Shown here one piece after another: positions 18,110-26,937 of a stretch of 64,000 nucleotides of DNA. The stretch lies in assembly GCF_007752135.1 (NCBI RefSeq), contig NZ_CP036298.1, positions 496,001-560,000 of the forward strand, written 5' to 3'. The translations under genes were made by a program, and so were the position numbers. How positions within the stretch are numbered: the first letter of the stretch is position 1; every line of letters begins with the position of its first letter. Source of the DNA: Aureliella helgolandensis. GTDB lineage: Bacteria; Planctomycetota; Planctomycetia; Pirellulales; Pirellulaceae. The notes beneath the pieces are model-generated. The model had not been told where the DNA came from, did no database searches, and was given only the letters and a program-made list of their open reading frames with translations.

Positions 18110-19630
18110 GTGTATAGATCTATAACGAACCGTTTGGCCGTCTGGGCATTGCTCGCAACCTTGCTGGTCAATTTCAATTCCCAGAACGCCAGTGGGCAAG
18201 CTCCTGGTGGTGAACTGCCGCCGGTCGCTGCACAGCTTGATTCGCTGGAGGGGCAATCGGGAGAGGGAGTTGGGAACAGTCCAGGGAGTATTGAGGCGGG
18301 CACGCATCCCGACCTTCTCGAGGCTGAGACGGACGAATATTTAAAGAGCCCCAATTCCGCTCCGCACAACGCCTGGATGCTGGTTTGCTGTGCACTCGTC
18401 TTGTTCATGACGGCACCCGGCTTGGCGATGTTCTACGGCGGCTTGGTTCGCAAGAAAAATGTGCTAAGCGTCCTCATGCAGTGTATTTTCCTGATGGGGA
18501 TGATGAGCGTGGTGTGGGCTCTCTACGGCTATTCGTTAGCGTTTGGTAGCGGCGGGCCCTACATTGGCAATCTCGACTATGCACTCATGCACGGTGTGGC
18601 TCGGCAGTGGAGTGAAACCCTCCATCATCCGGTCACCCCGATGTTTGATGAGGCTCTGCCGCGACTGACCCACATGATGTTTCAAGGGATGTTTTTCATT
18701 ATCACTCCCGCGCTCATCTGCGGTGCATTCGCCGAACGCATGAAGTTTGGAGCGATGGTCTTGTTCTCCCTGGTATGGGGAACCGTTGTCTATTGCCCAC
18801 TGGCACACTGGGTCTGGGGCGGTGGAATTCTGGCCTTCGGAGGGGAGTCCTCGATCGCCGGTGGCGCACTCGATTTCGCGGGCGGCACCGTTGTGCATAT
18901 CAGCTCCGGAGTTACCGCGCTCGTCGCAGCGATCGTGATCGGTCCGAGAATTGGGCATGGACGGGAGCCGATGCCACCACACAATCTGACCTACACCGCC
19001 TTGGGGGCGGCTATGCTGTGGGTGGGGTGGTTTGGCTTTAACGCTGGCAGCGCACTGCGGATCGATGGCATCGCTGCCAGTGCCTTTGCCGTTACCCACT
19101 TCTCAGCCGCCGCCGGAGCGGTTACCTGGGCGTTGATCGAATGGCTTCGCAGTGGAAAACCGACGGTGTTGGGCGCCAGCTCAGGTGCAGTCGCTGGCCT
19201 AGTGTGCATTACACCAGCTGCTGGGCATGTGGGACCGATGGCCTCCCTGATTATGGGAGCACTCGGCGGCGTGGTTTGCTACCTCTCCTGTTCCAAGCTC
19301 AAGTCGAAATTCCGCTACGATGATTCGCTCGATGCATTCGGTATCCACGGCATGGGCGGTGCACTGGGCGCTGTTTTGACCGGAGTGTTTGCGACGCGAG
19401 CGGTATTGGATATCTCTGGCGGAGAGCCGGTGGGCATGATCGAGGGCAATTACAGTACAATCCTTGGACAGTTGGCTGCAACGGGGATTACGATTGCCTA
19501 TGCTGCGATTGTGAGTTTTGGACTCTTGAAGTTGCTTGATTTGACGATCGGTCTGCGAGTTTCCGCGACATCCGAACGCCAAGGCCTCGATATTACCGAG
19601 CATGGGGAAGAGGGGCACATCTTCCTGTAA
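18110..19630 (+). CDS. amt: Ammonium transporter (Amt family) with cleavable presequence
   Basis: A 506-residue Amt/Rh-family channel that admits ammonium across the inner membrane. The eleven-helix core begins at about residue 85 (APHNAWMLVCCALVLFMTAP) and contains family marks such as MFYGGLVRKKNVL, the FAGGTVVHISSG segment, and the late FGIHGMGGALGAVLTGVF helix with the pore His region. Ahead of the core lie a signal-peptide-like hydrophobic segment (about 8-25, followed by ASGQA) and a 50-residue polar spacer. Some Amt proteins have a signal peptide, but the spacer is long. The GTG at 18110 was chosen because it gives the complete presequence. No glnB/glnK gene is next to it, although many bacteria pair the two. 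Confidence 0.92.
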   Translation: MYRSITNRLAVWALLATLLVNFNSQNASGQAPGGELPPVAAQLDSLEGQSGEGVGNSPGSIEAGTHPDLLEAETDEYLKSPNSAPHNAWMLVCCALVLFMTAPGLAMFYGGLVRKKNVLSVLMQCIFLMGMMSVVWALYGYSLAFGSGGPYIGNLDYALMHGVARQWSETLHHPVTPMFDEALPRLTHMMFQGMFFIITPALICGAFAERMKFGAMVLFSLVWGTVVYCPLAHWVWGGGILAFGGESSIAGGALDFAGGTVVHISSGVTALVAAIVIGPRIGHGREPMPPHNLTYTALGAAMLWVGWFGFNAGSALRIDGIAASAFAVTHFSAAAGAVTWALIEWLRSGKPTVLGASSGAVAGLVCITPAAGHVGPMASLIMGALGGVVCYLSCSKLKSKFRYDDSLDAFGIHGMGGALGAVLTGVFATRAVLDISGGEPVGMIEGNYSTILGQLAATGITIAYAAIVSFGLLKLLDLTIGLRVSATSERQGLDITEHGEEGHIFL

Positions 19631-19763
19631 GTCGACTCTGCAGCTCAACTCTGTGACTCAACGGCCGACTCGTTGGCCGCAAGCCCAGGTGACTGGGTGC
19701 GCGGCGCAGGGGGGATTGGGATTGGCCACGTGCGAAGGTTCTTTAACCTGAGGAGAGTGAGCG

Positions 19764-20471
19764 TTGACGGTGGTTGATATCCTGCGAGAGCTGCAGTCCT
19801 TGGGGAGTCCTCAGACGGTCAAGACGTGTCGGCGTCATGGCGCAGAGGGCGAGATGTATGGGGTGAAAATCTCAGATCTCAAAAAGCTAGTGAAACGCGT
19901 CAAGGGAAATCATGCCTTGGTGTTGGAGTTGTGGGATACCCAGAATTCTGATGCGATGTACTTGGCAGCACTAGCTGCAGACGGAAGGGAATTTACGCGC
20001 AAGCAGTTGGATGGTTGGGCTAAAACTGCGTGGTGGTACATGCTCAGCTGCTATGCGGTTCCTTATGTGGCTGCGGAGCATCCCGCTGCCTTTGGCATTG
20101 CTCAAAAATGGATGAAAGCTCGGGCCGAAAGTGTGGCGTCTGCTGGCTGGAATACCTATGCCCTGGCGCTGGCGGTCCGCCCCGACTCGGAGCTGGACTT
20201 TGCGGCGATTCAAGAGCGACTCGATTTTGTGCAAGCGAGCATTGACTCGGCGGCCAACCGCGTCCGTTATTGCATGAATGGATTCGTAATTTCGGTGGGT
20301 TGTTACGTGGAGCCGCTGTTGCGATCTGCGCAAAATACTGCCCAGGCGATTGGCCAAGTCCAGGTCGATCTGGCCGACACGGCTTGCCGTGTTCCGTTGG
20401 CGGTCGACGCTATCGATAAAGTGGTGCAGATGGGTCGCGTGGGGCGGAAACGCAAAAGCACCAAGTGCTAG
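19764..20471 (+). CDS. AlkD-like DNA alkylation repair protein
   Basis: A 235-residue all-helical protein of the AlkD / DNA-alkylation-repair HEAT-like family. Members remove positively charged alkylated bases such as 3- and 7-methylpurines without base flipping. The fit is by pattern: an N-terminal helix, then MYGVKISDLKKLVK (about 32-45), LVLELWDTQNSDAMYLAALAA with the family's WxxxxxExxxLA-like helix, WAKTAWWYMLSCYAV, and a C-terminal ACRVPLAVDAIDKV helix. Some family catalytic positions cannot be verified by eye. It starts with TTG at 19764, with a GAGGAGAG purine run about ten bases ahead. It is monocistronic by position, 133 bases after amt. Confidence 0.75.
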   Translation: MTVVDILRELQSLGSPQTVKTCRRHGAEGEMYGVKISDLKKLVKRVKGNHALVLELWDTQNSDAMYLAALAADGREFTRKQLDGWAKTAWWYMLSCYAVPYVAAEHPAAFGIAQKWMKARAESVASAGWNTYALALAVRPDSELDFAAIQERLDFVQASIDSAANRVRYCMNGFVISVGCYVEPLLRSAQNTAQAIGQVQVDLADTACRVPLAVDAIDKVVQMGRVGRKRKSTKC

Positions 20472-20743
20472 CCGTGGGAGCCCGCGGAGTAACTGACACC
20501 GTTGTTACAAACCGCGCAGGTATAAGGGTGCCTTGCAGCTTCCCCAGACGGAACTTAGCAGGTTTTTCTAAGATTCTAGGAGGCGATGTTCGATACCGAA
20601 CCTGTGACGTCGTCTTTGGACGGCTCTGCAAGTGCGCCGCTTGATGGCTCTTCGGCGCGGTTCGTTTCGTTCATCCGCTCTTCGCATGGAAGTGGCACGG
20701 CGGGTACTAGATTTGGCTGCAATTCAGCCAGATAGACTGTGCC

Positions 20744-21607
20744 ATGACTCAAACTCGTGCAAACCTCGGTCCCCGTGGCTTGGCAATCTTGACGCTTGCT
20801 GGCGGGGCCGCCTTGGCCTTCCCCTTTCTTCGTGCTCCAAGAAAGGGCGTTGATGCCGTGCAGGCTCATCAGTCTCAGCAGTCTCAGCCTCGCGAACATA
20901 GCTTGGCAGAATCGCGTTCTGGGGAGCTCGCGTCACGCGTATCTGCGGCACCCCAAACGATGGGAGTCATCAGCGGCGTTCTGCCGTCTACGCTAGCCCC
21001 GAGCAACCAGCAGGTGGTGCTGCCTGATTGGGCAAAGCGGGAATCGAAGATCGATCGACTTATTGCCGCCGGAGTCGTCGCCTCGCCGGCGTCCCACGAT
21101 GATGGGGATCGCGCCAGAGGCATGAAGAGTCGCTCGGCTGAGGCGGCTCGCATGCAACCCTGGACCGAGCTTCCTACGGACATCTTGCAAGGGGTTGCGG
21201 CCGAACGCTCTCGCGAACCTGAATCGTCGACGTCTCGCGCCTTTGCTCCTCTGGCGAACGCCAGCGAAGAGGTGGCGATGCGCGCTTCCCCCTGGAGGCA
21301 GAATATGGAGGAGAGTCGCATCGGTCCGCAGTCGCTAACGAACGTCGTGTCGCAACCCTCTTCACCTCGAAACAATGTCGTGTCTCAACCTGTCGCGTCG
21401 CCGGGCATTCCCTCGCAAGTGGTCGGTCAACGACGTTATACGGTTGGGGCGGCTCCTCGCGACCCAGCCGATTCGGGGTGGAGCGACCACAGCGCTCCGG
21501 TATCGGTAGCGCGTGGCGCGGCAGATTCCCCCGCGAGTCCACCTGCCACAGTCCAACCACGTCAGCCGCAGTATGTGTTTCAGCCTGGTTTAAGAAATCA
21601 GAGGTGA
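20744..21607 (+). CDS. Hypothetical exported/anchored protein
   Basis: I do not recognise a family. The 287-residue product has a short basic N-terminus, a hydrophobic segment at about residues 11-29 (signal peptide or anchor), and a long tail rich in Ser, Pro, Ala, Arg and Gln, with no obvious secondary-structure core. Short motifs such as NVVSQP recur at about 199 and 210. The composition suggests an intrinsically disordered envelope protein. The ATG at 20744 fits the signal-like N-terminus. Neighbours (AlkD-like, Tat isomerase-like) give no hint of function. Confidence 0.55.
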   Translation: MTQTRANLGPRGLAILTLAGGAALAFPFLRAPRKGVDAVQAHQSQQSQPREHSLAESRSGELASRVSAAPQTMGVISGVLPSTLAPSNQQVVLPDWAKRESKIDRLIAAGVVASPASHDDGDRARGMKSRSAEAARMQPWTELPTDILQGVAAERSREPESSTSRAFAPLANASEEVAMRASPWRQNMEESRIGPQSLTNVVSQPSSPRNNVVSQPVASPGIPSQVVGQRRYTVGAAPRDPADSGWSDHSAPVSVARGAADSPASPPATVQPRQPQYVFQPGLRNQR

Positions 21608-21691
21608 AACCGTGGGGCGTGGAGCAATTCCGCGCTTCAATCTGCTAGCATAAGTCCTCGATGAACGTCATTTGCCTTTGAGGATTTCGCC

Positions 21692-22573
21692 ATGCAATTT
21701 ACTCCGAATCGCCGTAACGTACTCCAGGCAGCTACCGCCGGGCTTGCGACTCTTTCCGTTGGCCGGCTTGGTAAAGCTAGCGCTTTGCCCCCTGAGGTAA
21801 ATCTGCAATTTGGGTTGGTGACCTATCTGTGGGGGAAGGATATGACGCTTCCCGAATTGTTGGCGACCTGCGAGGCAGCGGGAGTTGGCGGCGTGGAATT
21901 GCGTACTGAGCACAAGCATGCCGTGGAGCCCACTCTCAACGCGCACCAGCGCAGTGAGGTGCGAAAGCGGTTCGCCGACAGCCCCGTGGAGTTAGTGGGA
22001 TATGGGGCAAATTGTGAGTTCCATTCAGACGACCCTTCGGCCGTAAAAGCGAATATTGAGCAGGCAAAGGGCTATATTCAGCTGATGCATGACTGCGGCG
22101 GCAGTGGTGTGAAGGTCAAGCCCAATGGGTTCCCCAAAGGCCTTTCACGCCAGCAGACCATTGAGCAAATTGGAACATCGCTCAATGAAGTGGCTGAGTA
22201 TGGGCTTGGGTTCGGGCAGAAGATCCGCGTCGAGGTCCACGGTAAAGGGACCAGTGAGCTACCTGTGATTCGTGATATTTTCGAGGTCGCCGATCACGAG
22301 AACGCTTTTGTGTGTTGGAATTGCAATGGTGAAGATTTGGCCGGTGAGGGATTGGAAGCCAACTTTAAAATGGTGCAGAAACGGATTGGAGACACCACCC
22401 ACATTCGAGAGATGAACCTGGAAGACTACCCCTACCCAGAGCTGATGAAGCTGTTGGTGGACGCGAAGTGTGAGGGGTGGGTGCTGCTCGAGGCTCGCAC
22501 CAATCCGCAAGATAAGGTGGCCGCTTTGATAGAGCAGCGGAAGATTTTTGAACGATTGATCCAGGCGAGTTGA
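21692..22573 (+). CDS. Sugar phosphate isomerase/epimerase-like TIM-barrel protein with Tat signal
   Basis: A 293-residue protein with a twin-arginine type leader (NRRNVLQAATAGLATLSVG, residues 6-24), so it is probably exported folded. The rest resembles the xylose-isomerase-like TIM-barrel family: LQFGLVTYLWGKDMTLPELLA at the first strand/helix, GVGGVELRTEHKHAVEP, the KIRVEVHGKG strand, and a C-terminal GWVLLEARTNPQDK segment. The His and Glu residues on these strands are the expected metal ligands. Planctomycetes carry many such secreted family members, presumably for sugar turnover, but substrates are unknown. No clear operon partner; repeats follow downstream. Confidence 0.8.
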   Translation: MQFTPNRRNVLQAATAGLATLSVGRLGKASALPPEVNLQFGLVTYLWGKDMTLPELLATCEAAGVGGVELRTEHKHAVEPTLNAHQRSEVRKRFADSPVELVGYGANCEFHSDDPSAVKANIEQAKGYIQLMHDCGGSGVKVKPNGFPKGLSRQQTIEQIGTSLNEVAEYGLGFGQKIRVEVHGKGTSELPVIRDIFEVADHENAFVCWNCNGEDLAGEGLEANFKMVQKRIGDTTHIREMNLEDYPYPELMKLLVDAKCEGWVLLEARTNPQDKVAALIEQRKIFERLIQAS

Positions 22574-22775
22574 GTCGCAGTGCCTGGGGCTGCAGACGCT
22601 TGCCACTTTTGCTAGCGTTCAACATCCTTCAATCGGAGAAGGGCTCGCGGATGACGCGAGATGGCGGGCTTGAAAAGGGGGTGTGCATGGAAGCAGGGCA
22701 GGCTTGTTGAACTATCCTCGGATTGTCATGAACGCGGGTTTTCTCGCTCGTCGAGCGCCCGCTTTTGCCAGTGCT

Positions 22776-23130
22776 GCATCCGATAGGTGCCATCCATTCT
22801 TCACAATGCAAGCATTGCAAGGTCTTGCAACGCATTGCCGGAATATCGCAAGCGATAGGTGCCATCCATCGATCGCACCGTCGCAATGCTAGCTTTCAAC
22901 CCCCCGTGCGACTTGATTGCATGCAAAGCAATGAGTGCACTGTCCCCGCAGTGATTGCATCCGATAGGTGCCATCCATTCTTCACAATGCAAGCATTGCA
23001 AGGTCTTGCAACGCATTGCCGGTATATCGCAAGCGAATGGTGCCATCCATCGATCGCACCGTCACAATGCTAGCTTTCAACCCCCGTGCGACTTGATTGC
23101 ATGCAAGGCAATGAGTGCTCTGTACCTGCA
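22776..23130. repeat. 181-bp direct tandem duplication
   Basis: The segment 22776-22956 is repeated at 22957 to about 23130 with only a handful of substitutions and one missing C. Inside each copy the 16-mer GATAGGTGCCATCCAT or a one-to-two-base variant occurs twice (near 22782, 22853, 22963 and 23034). A perfect short hairpin TTGCAAG-GT-CTTGCAA lies near 22815 and 22996. Motifs of the ATTGC type are strongly over-represented. Open frames across the block repeat with the unit and are not protein-like. Decayed pieces continue to about 23260. Confidence 0.85.
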
Positions 23131-23361
23131 GTCGCTGGAAGTGTTTGCTGGCATTGGAGCGGGTGCACTGTCCCCACTGCTGGGTAGCTATGTATTTGCT
23201 TGCAATGGGTTGCTAGCAAATCGCAATTGATGGGTGGTACCTATTGGGCGGGGCGCATGGTGGGGGTTGTAGATGTTAGTATTGCAAGTGCTTGTGGGAT
23301 GGAGTGGCACTTTCTGCCGATAGGATGAGGTGTTTCTTGGCTTGGAAGGTAGGGCGATCGA

Positions 23362-24414
23362 ATGGATTTGCGCAAATGCATACCGTTGTTGGGACTCTGG
23401 ATCGCGTGGAGTTGCGCTAGCGGATACGCGCAAGATCTGATCTGGGAGCTCGGCCCGACAGGCACGAAAGCCAGTCTGCGTGGGTTGCATGCGGTGGATG
23501 ATCAGGTGGTCTGGGTAGCTGGGAGTCAAGGCACCGTCCTGCGTTCGACTGACGGAGGTTCGAGCTGGAGCAATGGTAGCCCGAGCGAGCATTCCGACCT
23601 GGAGTTTCGGTCGATCTATGCTTGGGATGACCGCGAAGCTTGTGTGGCCAGTGCTGGAGTTCCAGCGGTCATTCTCAAAACCCTCGATGGCGGGAAGAGC
23701 TGGAGGAGAGTGTTTGAGCACTCCTCGGCGTCTGCCTTTTGGGATGCGTTGCGATTTTGGGATGCTGAACATGGGATCGCTTTCAGCGATCCGGTCGATG
23801 GGAAATTGTTGATTGTCGAAACCGCCGACCGGGGAGCCAGTTGGCAGCGGGTTGCTGTCGAAAAGCTGCCTGCCGCTTTGCCAGGCGAAGCAGGCTTTGC
23901 TGCCAGCAATTCGGCTATGTGCCTTGGCAGCCATGGAGGCGTGTGGATTGGATTGGGTGGTGCCGTCGGCGAACGCAGTCGCATCCTGTACCGTCCTGCG
24001 TGGGGAGCCGACTGGAAGCTTGCCGCATGTCCCCTTTCCAGTAGCCCTACTCAAGGGGTGTTTTCGATCGCGGGAGACGCACAGAGCAAGTTGGTAGCTG
24101 TCGGAGGGGATTATCGACTTGGGATTTCGGACGCACCGAAAATCACGGCGGCAACAAGCTCGGATGGAGGTGCTACCTGGACGGCAGCTAGCCGACCGCC
24201 GGAAGCCTTTCGTTCCGCCGTCGTCACGGTGCCACGGGGTGGCGCTTGGGAGCAGGCTTGGGTGGCGGTGGGACCGAGCGGTTCCGATTGGTCGTTAGAC
24301 GGTCGCCAGTGGGAGACTTTCTCGAGGGCGGGATTTCATGCATTGGCTGGCGGTGCGTCGGAGGTGTTTGCCTGTGGAGCAGACGGTCGCTTTGCTATCT
24401 TGAGACGGCACTAG
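23362..24414 (+). CDS. Exported YCF48/BNR-like beta-propeller protein
   Basis: A 350-residue protein with a signal peptide (residues 1 to about 23, ending SGYAQ). It is followed by repeated propeller blades with Asp-box turns: STDGGSSWS (about 63-71), TLDGGKSWRR (about 107-116), TADRGASWQR (about 155-164) and SSDGGATWTA (about 270-279). WVAGSQGTVLRSTDGG is characteristic of the photosystem-II-assembly-factor (YCF48/HCF136-like) family, which in non-photosynthetic bacteria has no established role. Some databases call such proteins 'oxidoreductase', but I see no cofactor site. It is downstream of the 181-bp repeat block, whose sequence may contain the promoter. Confidence 0.78.
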   Translation: MDLRKCIPLLGLWIAWSCASGYAQDLIWELGPTGTKASLRGLHAVDDQVVWVAGSQGTVLRSTDGGSSWSNGSPSEHSDLEFRSIYAWDDREACVASAGVPAVILKTLDGGKSWRRVFEHSSASAFWDALRFWDAEHGIAFSDPVDGKLLIVETADRGASWQRVAVEKLPAALPGEAGFAASNSAMCLGSHGGVWIGLGGAVGERSRILYRPAWGADWKLAACPLSSSPTQGVFSIAGDAQSKLVAVGGDYRLGISDAPKITAATSSDGGATWTAASRPPEAFRSAVVTVPRGGAWEQAWVAVGPSGSDWSLDGRQWETFSRAGFHALAGGASEVFACGADGRFAILRRH

Positions 24415-24562
24415 GTGCCGAGCGAACGAAGTTAATCAATTCTGTGCCAGCTTGGTGCCAAACAACCGCTTTCTGTTACACTCTCGAATTCAAGATGTGA
24501 AGAAAAGCTCGCTGGGTTGCACGTTGGGCCAGCATTAGATTATCTACTAGGAAGGCCTCACT

Positions 24563-25765
24563 ATGAAACTCGGAATACTCTCGTGCAGCCCTAATTGCTA
24601 TAGCACGCGTCGCTTGCGTGAGGCGGCAGAGCAGCGAAATCACTCCGTTAAAGTCCTCAATTCCCTGAAGTTTGCAATTGATTTGGAGGAGGGGTCGCCG
24701 GATCTCTTTTACAATCAGAAACATCTGTCGGATTATGATGCGGTACTGCCGCGCATCGGAGCTTCGATCACCTATTTCGGTACTGCTGTTGTGCGGCAGT
24801 TTGAGCAGATGGATGTTTTTTGTGCCAACACATCGGGAGGGATTTCCAACTCCCGCGACAAGCTGCGTTCCTTGCAAATTTTGAGTCGTCACTACATTGG
24901 TATTCCGAAGACGACGTTTGTGCGAGATAAGAAGGATGTTTTGCCCGCGATCGAACGCGTGGGGGGAGCGCCGGTCATCATCAAGTTGATCGAAGGAACT
25001 CAGGGGATTGGCGTCCTTCTGGCGGAGTCGACCAAATCTGCGGAGGCAATCATCGAGCTCTTGCAGAGTCAGAAGCAAAATGTATTGGTGCAGAAGTTTG
25101 TGGCAGAGAGTAAGGGGAAGGATATCCGAGCCTTTGTGGTCGGGGATCAGGTCGTGGGTGCGATGAGACGCGTGGCGCAGGGGCAGGAGTTCCGTAGCAA
25201 TGTTCACCGTGGCGGAGTTACGGAACAAGTGGACCTTGATGAACGCTACAAGGAGACGGCGGTCCGTTCAGCCCAGATTATGGGGCTGCGAATTGCCGGG
25301 GTGGATATGCTGGAGAGCAAGGATGGGCCACAGGTGATGGAGGTGAATTCCTCGCCAGGGTTGGAGGGGATCGAGACCTGCACTCAGCTCGATATTGCCG
25401 GAGCAATCGTGGACTACATCGGAGCCCAGGTTGATTTTCCGGAAATCGATGTGCGGCAGCGTTTGACTGTCAGCCGAGGTTACGGCGTAGCCGAGATCCA
25501 CCTCCCCGAAGGTTCGAGCTACTTGGGGCAAACCGTTGCCGCCTCAGGGCTGAGAGACAACGACGTCAATGTGTTGACGCTCTATCGCGGAACTTCGGTG
25601 ATTCCCAACCCTCGTTCCGATCGAATTTTAGAGGCGGGGGATCGCCTCCTGTGCTTCGGGAAATTGGAGTCGATGAAGGGCTTGATTCCCAAGAAGACCC
25701 GCAAGCGTCGTTCGATGAAGGTGCAGCCACTGCAGGAGTCGGATGTGGCGCATATTGAGTCTTAG
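24563..25765 (+). CDS. RimK-like ATP-grasp amino-acid ligase fused to an RCK_C (TrkA-C) domain
   Basis: Residues 1 to about 290 form a RimK-type ATP-grasp ligase. The pre-ATP-grasp domain starts MKLGILSC; NSRDKLRSLQIL, VIIKLIEGTQGIGV and VLVQKFV mark the ATP site; and MEVNSSPGLEGIE (259-271) carries metal-binding Glu and Asn. RimK adds glutamates to the C-terminus of ribosomal protein S6, and relatives make other peptide bonds; the substrate here is unknown. Residues about 301-370 match an RCK_C domain (VAEIHLPEGSSYLGQTV, then VLTLYRG and DRILEAGDRLLCFGK), a ligand-binding module usual in potassium channels and antiporters. The fusion suggests allosteric control. The gene precedes an AstE-like hydrolase by about 50 bases, so they are probably cotranscribed. 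Confidence 0.88.
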   Translation: MKLGILSCSPNCYSTRRLREAAEQRNHSVKVLNSLKFAIDLEEGSPDLFYNQKHLSDYDAVLPRIGASITYFGTAVVRQFEQMDVFCANTSGGISNSRDKLRSLQILSRHYIGIPKTTFVRDKKDVLPAIERVGGAPVIIKLIEGTQGIGVLLAESTKSAEAIIELLQSQKQNVLVQKFVAESKGKDIRAFVVGDQVVGAMRRVAQGQEFRSNVHRGGVTEQVDLDERYKETAVRSAQIMGLRIAGVDMLESKDGPQVMEVNSSPGLEGIETCTQLDIAGAIVDYIGAQVDFPEIDVRQRLTVSRGYGVAEIHLPEGSSYLGQTVAASGLRDNDVNVLTLYRGTSVIPNPRSDRILEAGDRLLCFGKLESMKGLIPKKTRKRRSMKVQPLQESDVAHIES

Positions 25766-25815
25766 GCCTTGGTTGTGTTCCGCTGCTATCGTTTGTCGAG
25801 AAGGGTTTCGTCCGC

Positions 25816-26937
25816 ATGCCTAGAGCATCCAGGTTTGGCAAGAAGAAAAGTATTGCAACATGGGACGAAGGGGATATCGCTCCTGGCGAAACCCGGAATT
25901 TCCGATTAACGGTTAGTGAGAGCTACAGCGGGATGAATGTCCGCATTCCGATTCAGGTGCGGCGGGCTAAGCGAGAGGGGCCGACGGTTTTTGTGACTGC
26001 GGCCTTGCATGGCGATGAAATCAATGGCACTGGGGTCATCCGACAAATGATTCATGATGGTGCTTTGGATCTCAAGTGTGGCGGCTTGATCCTAGTGCCC
26101 GTCTTGAACCTGCTCGCCTTCGATCGCCATTCACGCTATCTGCCGGACCGCCGCGATCTGAATCGGTGCTTTCCTGGCTCTCTGGGCGGAAGCTTGGCGA
26201 GTCGTATGGCGCGGCGGATTTTCGACGAGATCGTGATGCGCAGTGACTATGGGATCGATTTGCATACCGCTGCGGTGCGGCGCACCAATTACCCCAACAT
26301 TCGAGCTGACATGGGGAATGCAGAAGTGGCTCGCATTGCGCATGCTTTTGGGAGTGAATTGGTGTTGAACGGCAAAGGACCCAAGGGCTCCTTTCGCAGG
26401 GAGGCAACCTCCATCGGTTGCCCCACCATCGTCATGGAGGGCGGAGAGGTGTGGAAGGTAGAGCCTCGCATTGTGGAGTCTGCAATGAAAGGGGTTACCA
26501 ATGTTCTCCGGGAGTTGGGGATGCTGGAAGGGGAAACCGAGATTCCACCTCAGCAAACGGTTTTGGAGAAGACGGTGTGGTTGAGGGCAGAGCGAGGTGG
26601 GTTTCTGCAATTTCATGTTGCCCCAGGGGAGGTTGTGGTGCGAGAGCAAGCCATTGCCACCAATACGAATCTGTTGGGGGTGGAACGCAGCGTTCTCTAC
26701 GCCCCCTTTGATGGAGTGGTGATCGGCATGACAACCTTGCCAGCCGTAACTCCAGGCGAACCCGTATGTCACTTGGGGCGTTTGCCGCGTGGAACGAAAG
26801 CGGCGCAACTCAGTCAGGATCGGTCGGAAGATGAGGGGTTGGAGGAACGCCTCTTTGAAGAGCTCTCGACAAATTTTATGGTCGTTGAGCGATCCGATGA
26901 AACAGAGGGTATGGGCGAAACGGGTGATTCGGAGTAG
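25816..26937 (+). CDS. Succinylglutamate desuccinylase/aspartoacylase (AstE/AspA) family zinc hydrolase
   Basis: A 373-residue M14-like zinc hydrolase. The zinc site is ALHGDEING with His65 and Glu68, plus His150 in GIDLHTAA; RRDLNRCFPG (112-121) provides the substrate-carboxylate Arg region, and IVMEGGEVW the catalytic Glu region. The C-terminal part (about 250-345) is a beta-barrel domain with LRAERGGFLQF and YAPFDGVVIG, and the last 30 residues are acidic. Family members cleave an amide bond next to an acidic amino acid. Next to a RimK-like ligase this looks like the matching remover of added residues, which is inference. A 455-base gap separates it from the ATP-grasp genes that follow. 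Confidence 0.85.
   Translation: MPRASRFGKKKSIATWDEGDIAPGETRNFRLTVSESYSGMNVRIPIQVRRAKREGPTVFVTAALHGDEINGTGVIRQMIHDGALDLKCGGLILVPVLNLLAFDRHSRYLPDRRDLNRCFPGSLGGSLASRMARRIFDEIVMRSDYGIDLHTAAVRRTNYPNIRADMGNAEVARIAHAFGSELVLNGKGPKGSFRREATSIGCPTIVMEGGEVWKVEPRIVESAMKGVTNVLRELGMLEGETEIPPQQTVLEKTVWLRAERGGFLQFHVAPGEVVVREQAIATNTNLLGVERSVLYAPFDGVVIGMTTLPAVTPGEPVCHLGRLPRGTKAAQLSQDRSEDEGLEERLFEELSTNFMVVERSDETEGMGETGDSE

Noticed and set aside
22776-23130. CRISPR array
   Set aside because: The repeat is 181 bases with only two copies, and the spacing has no unique spacers.
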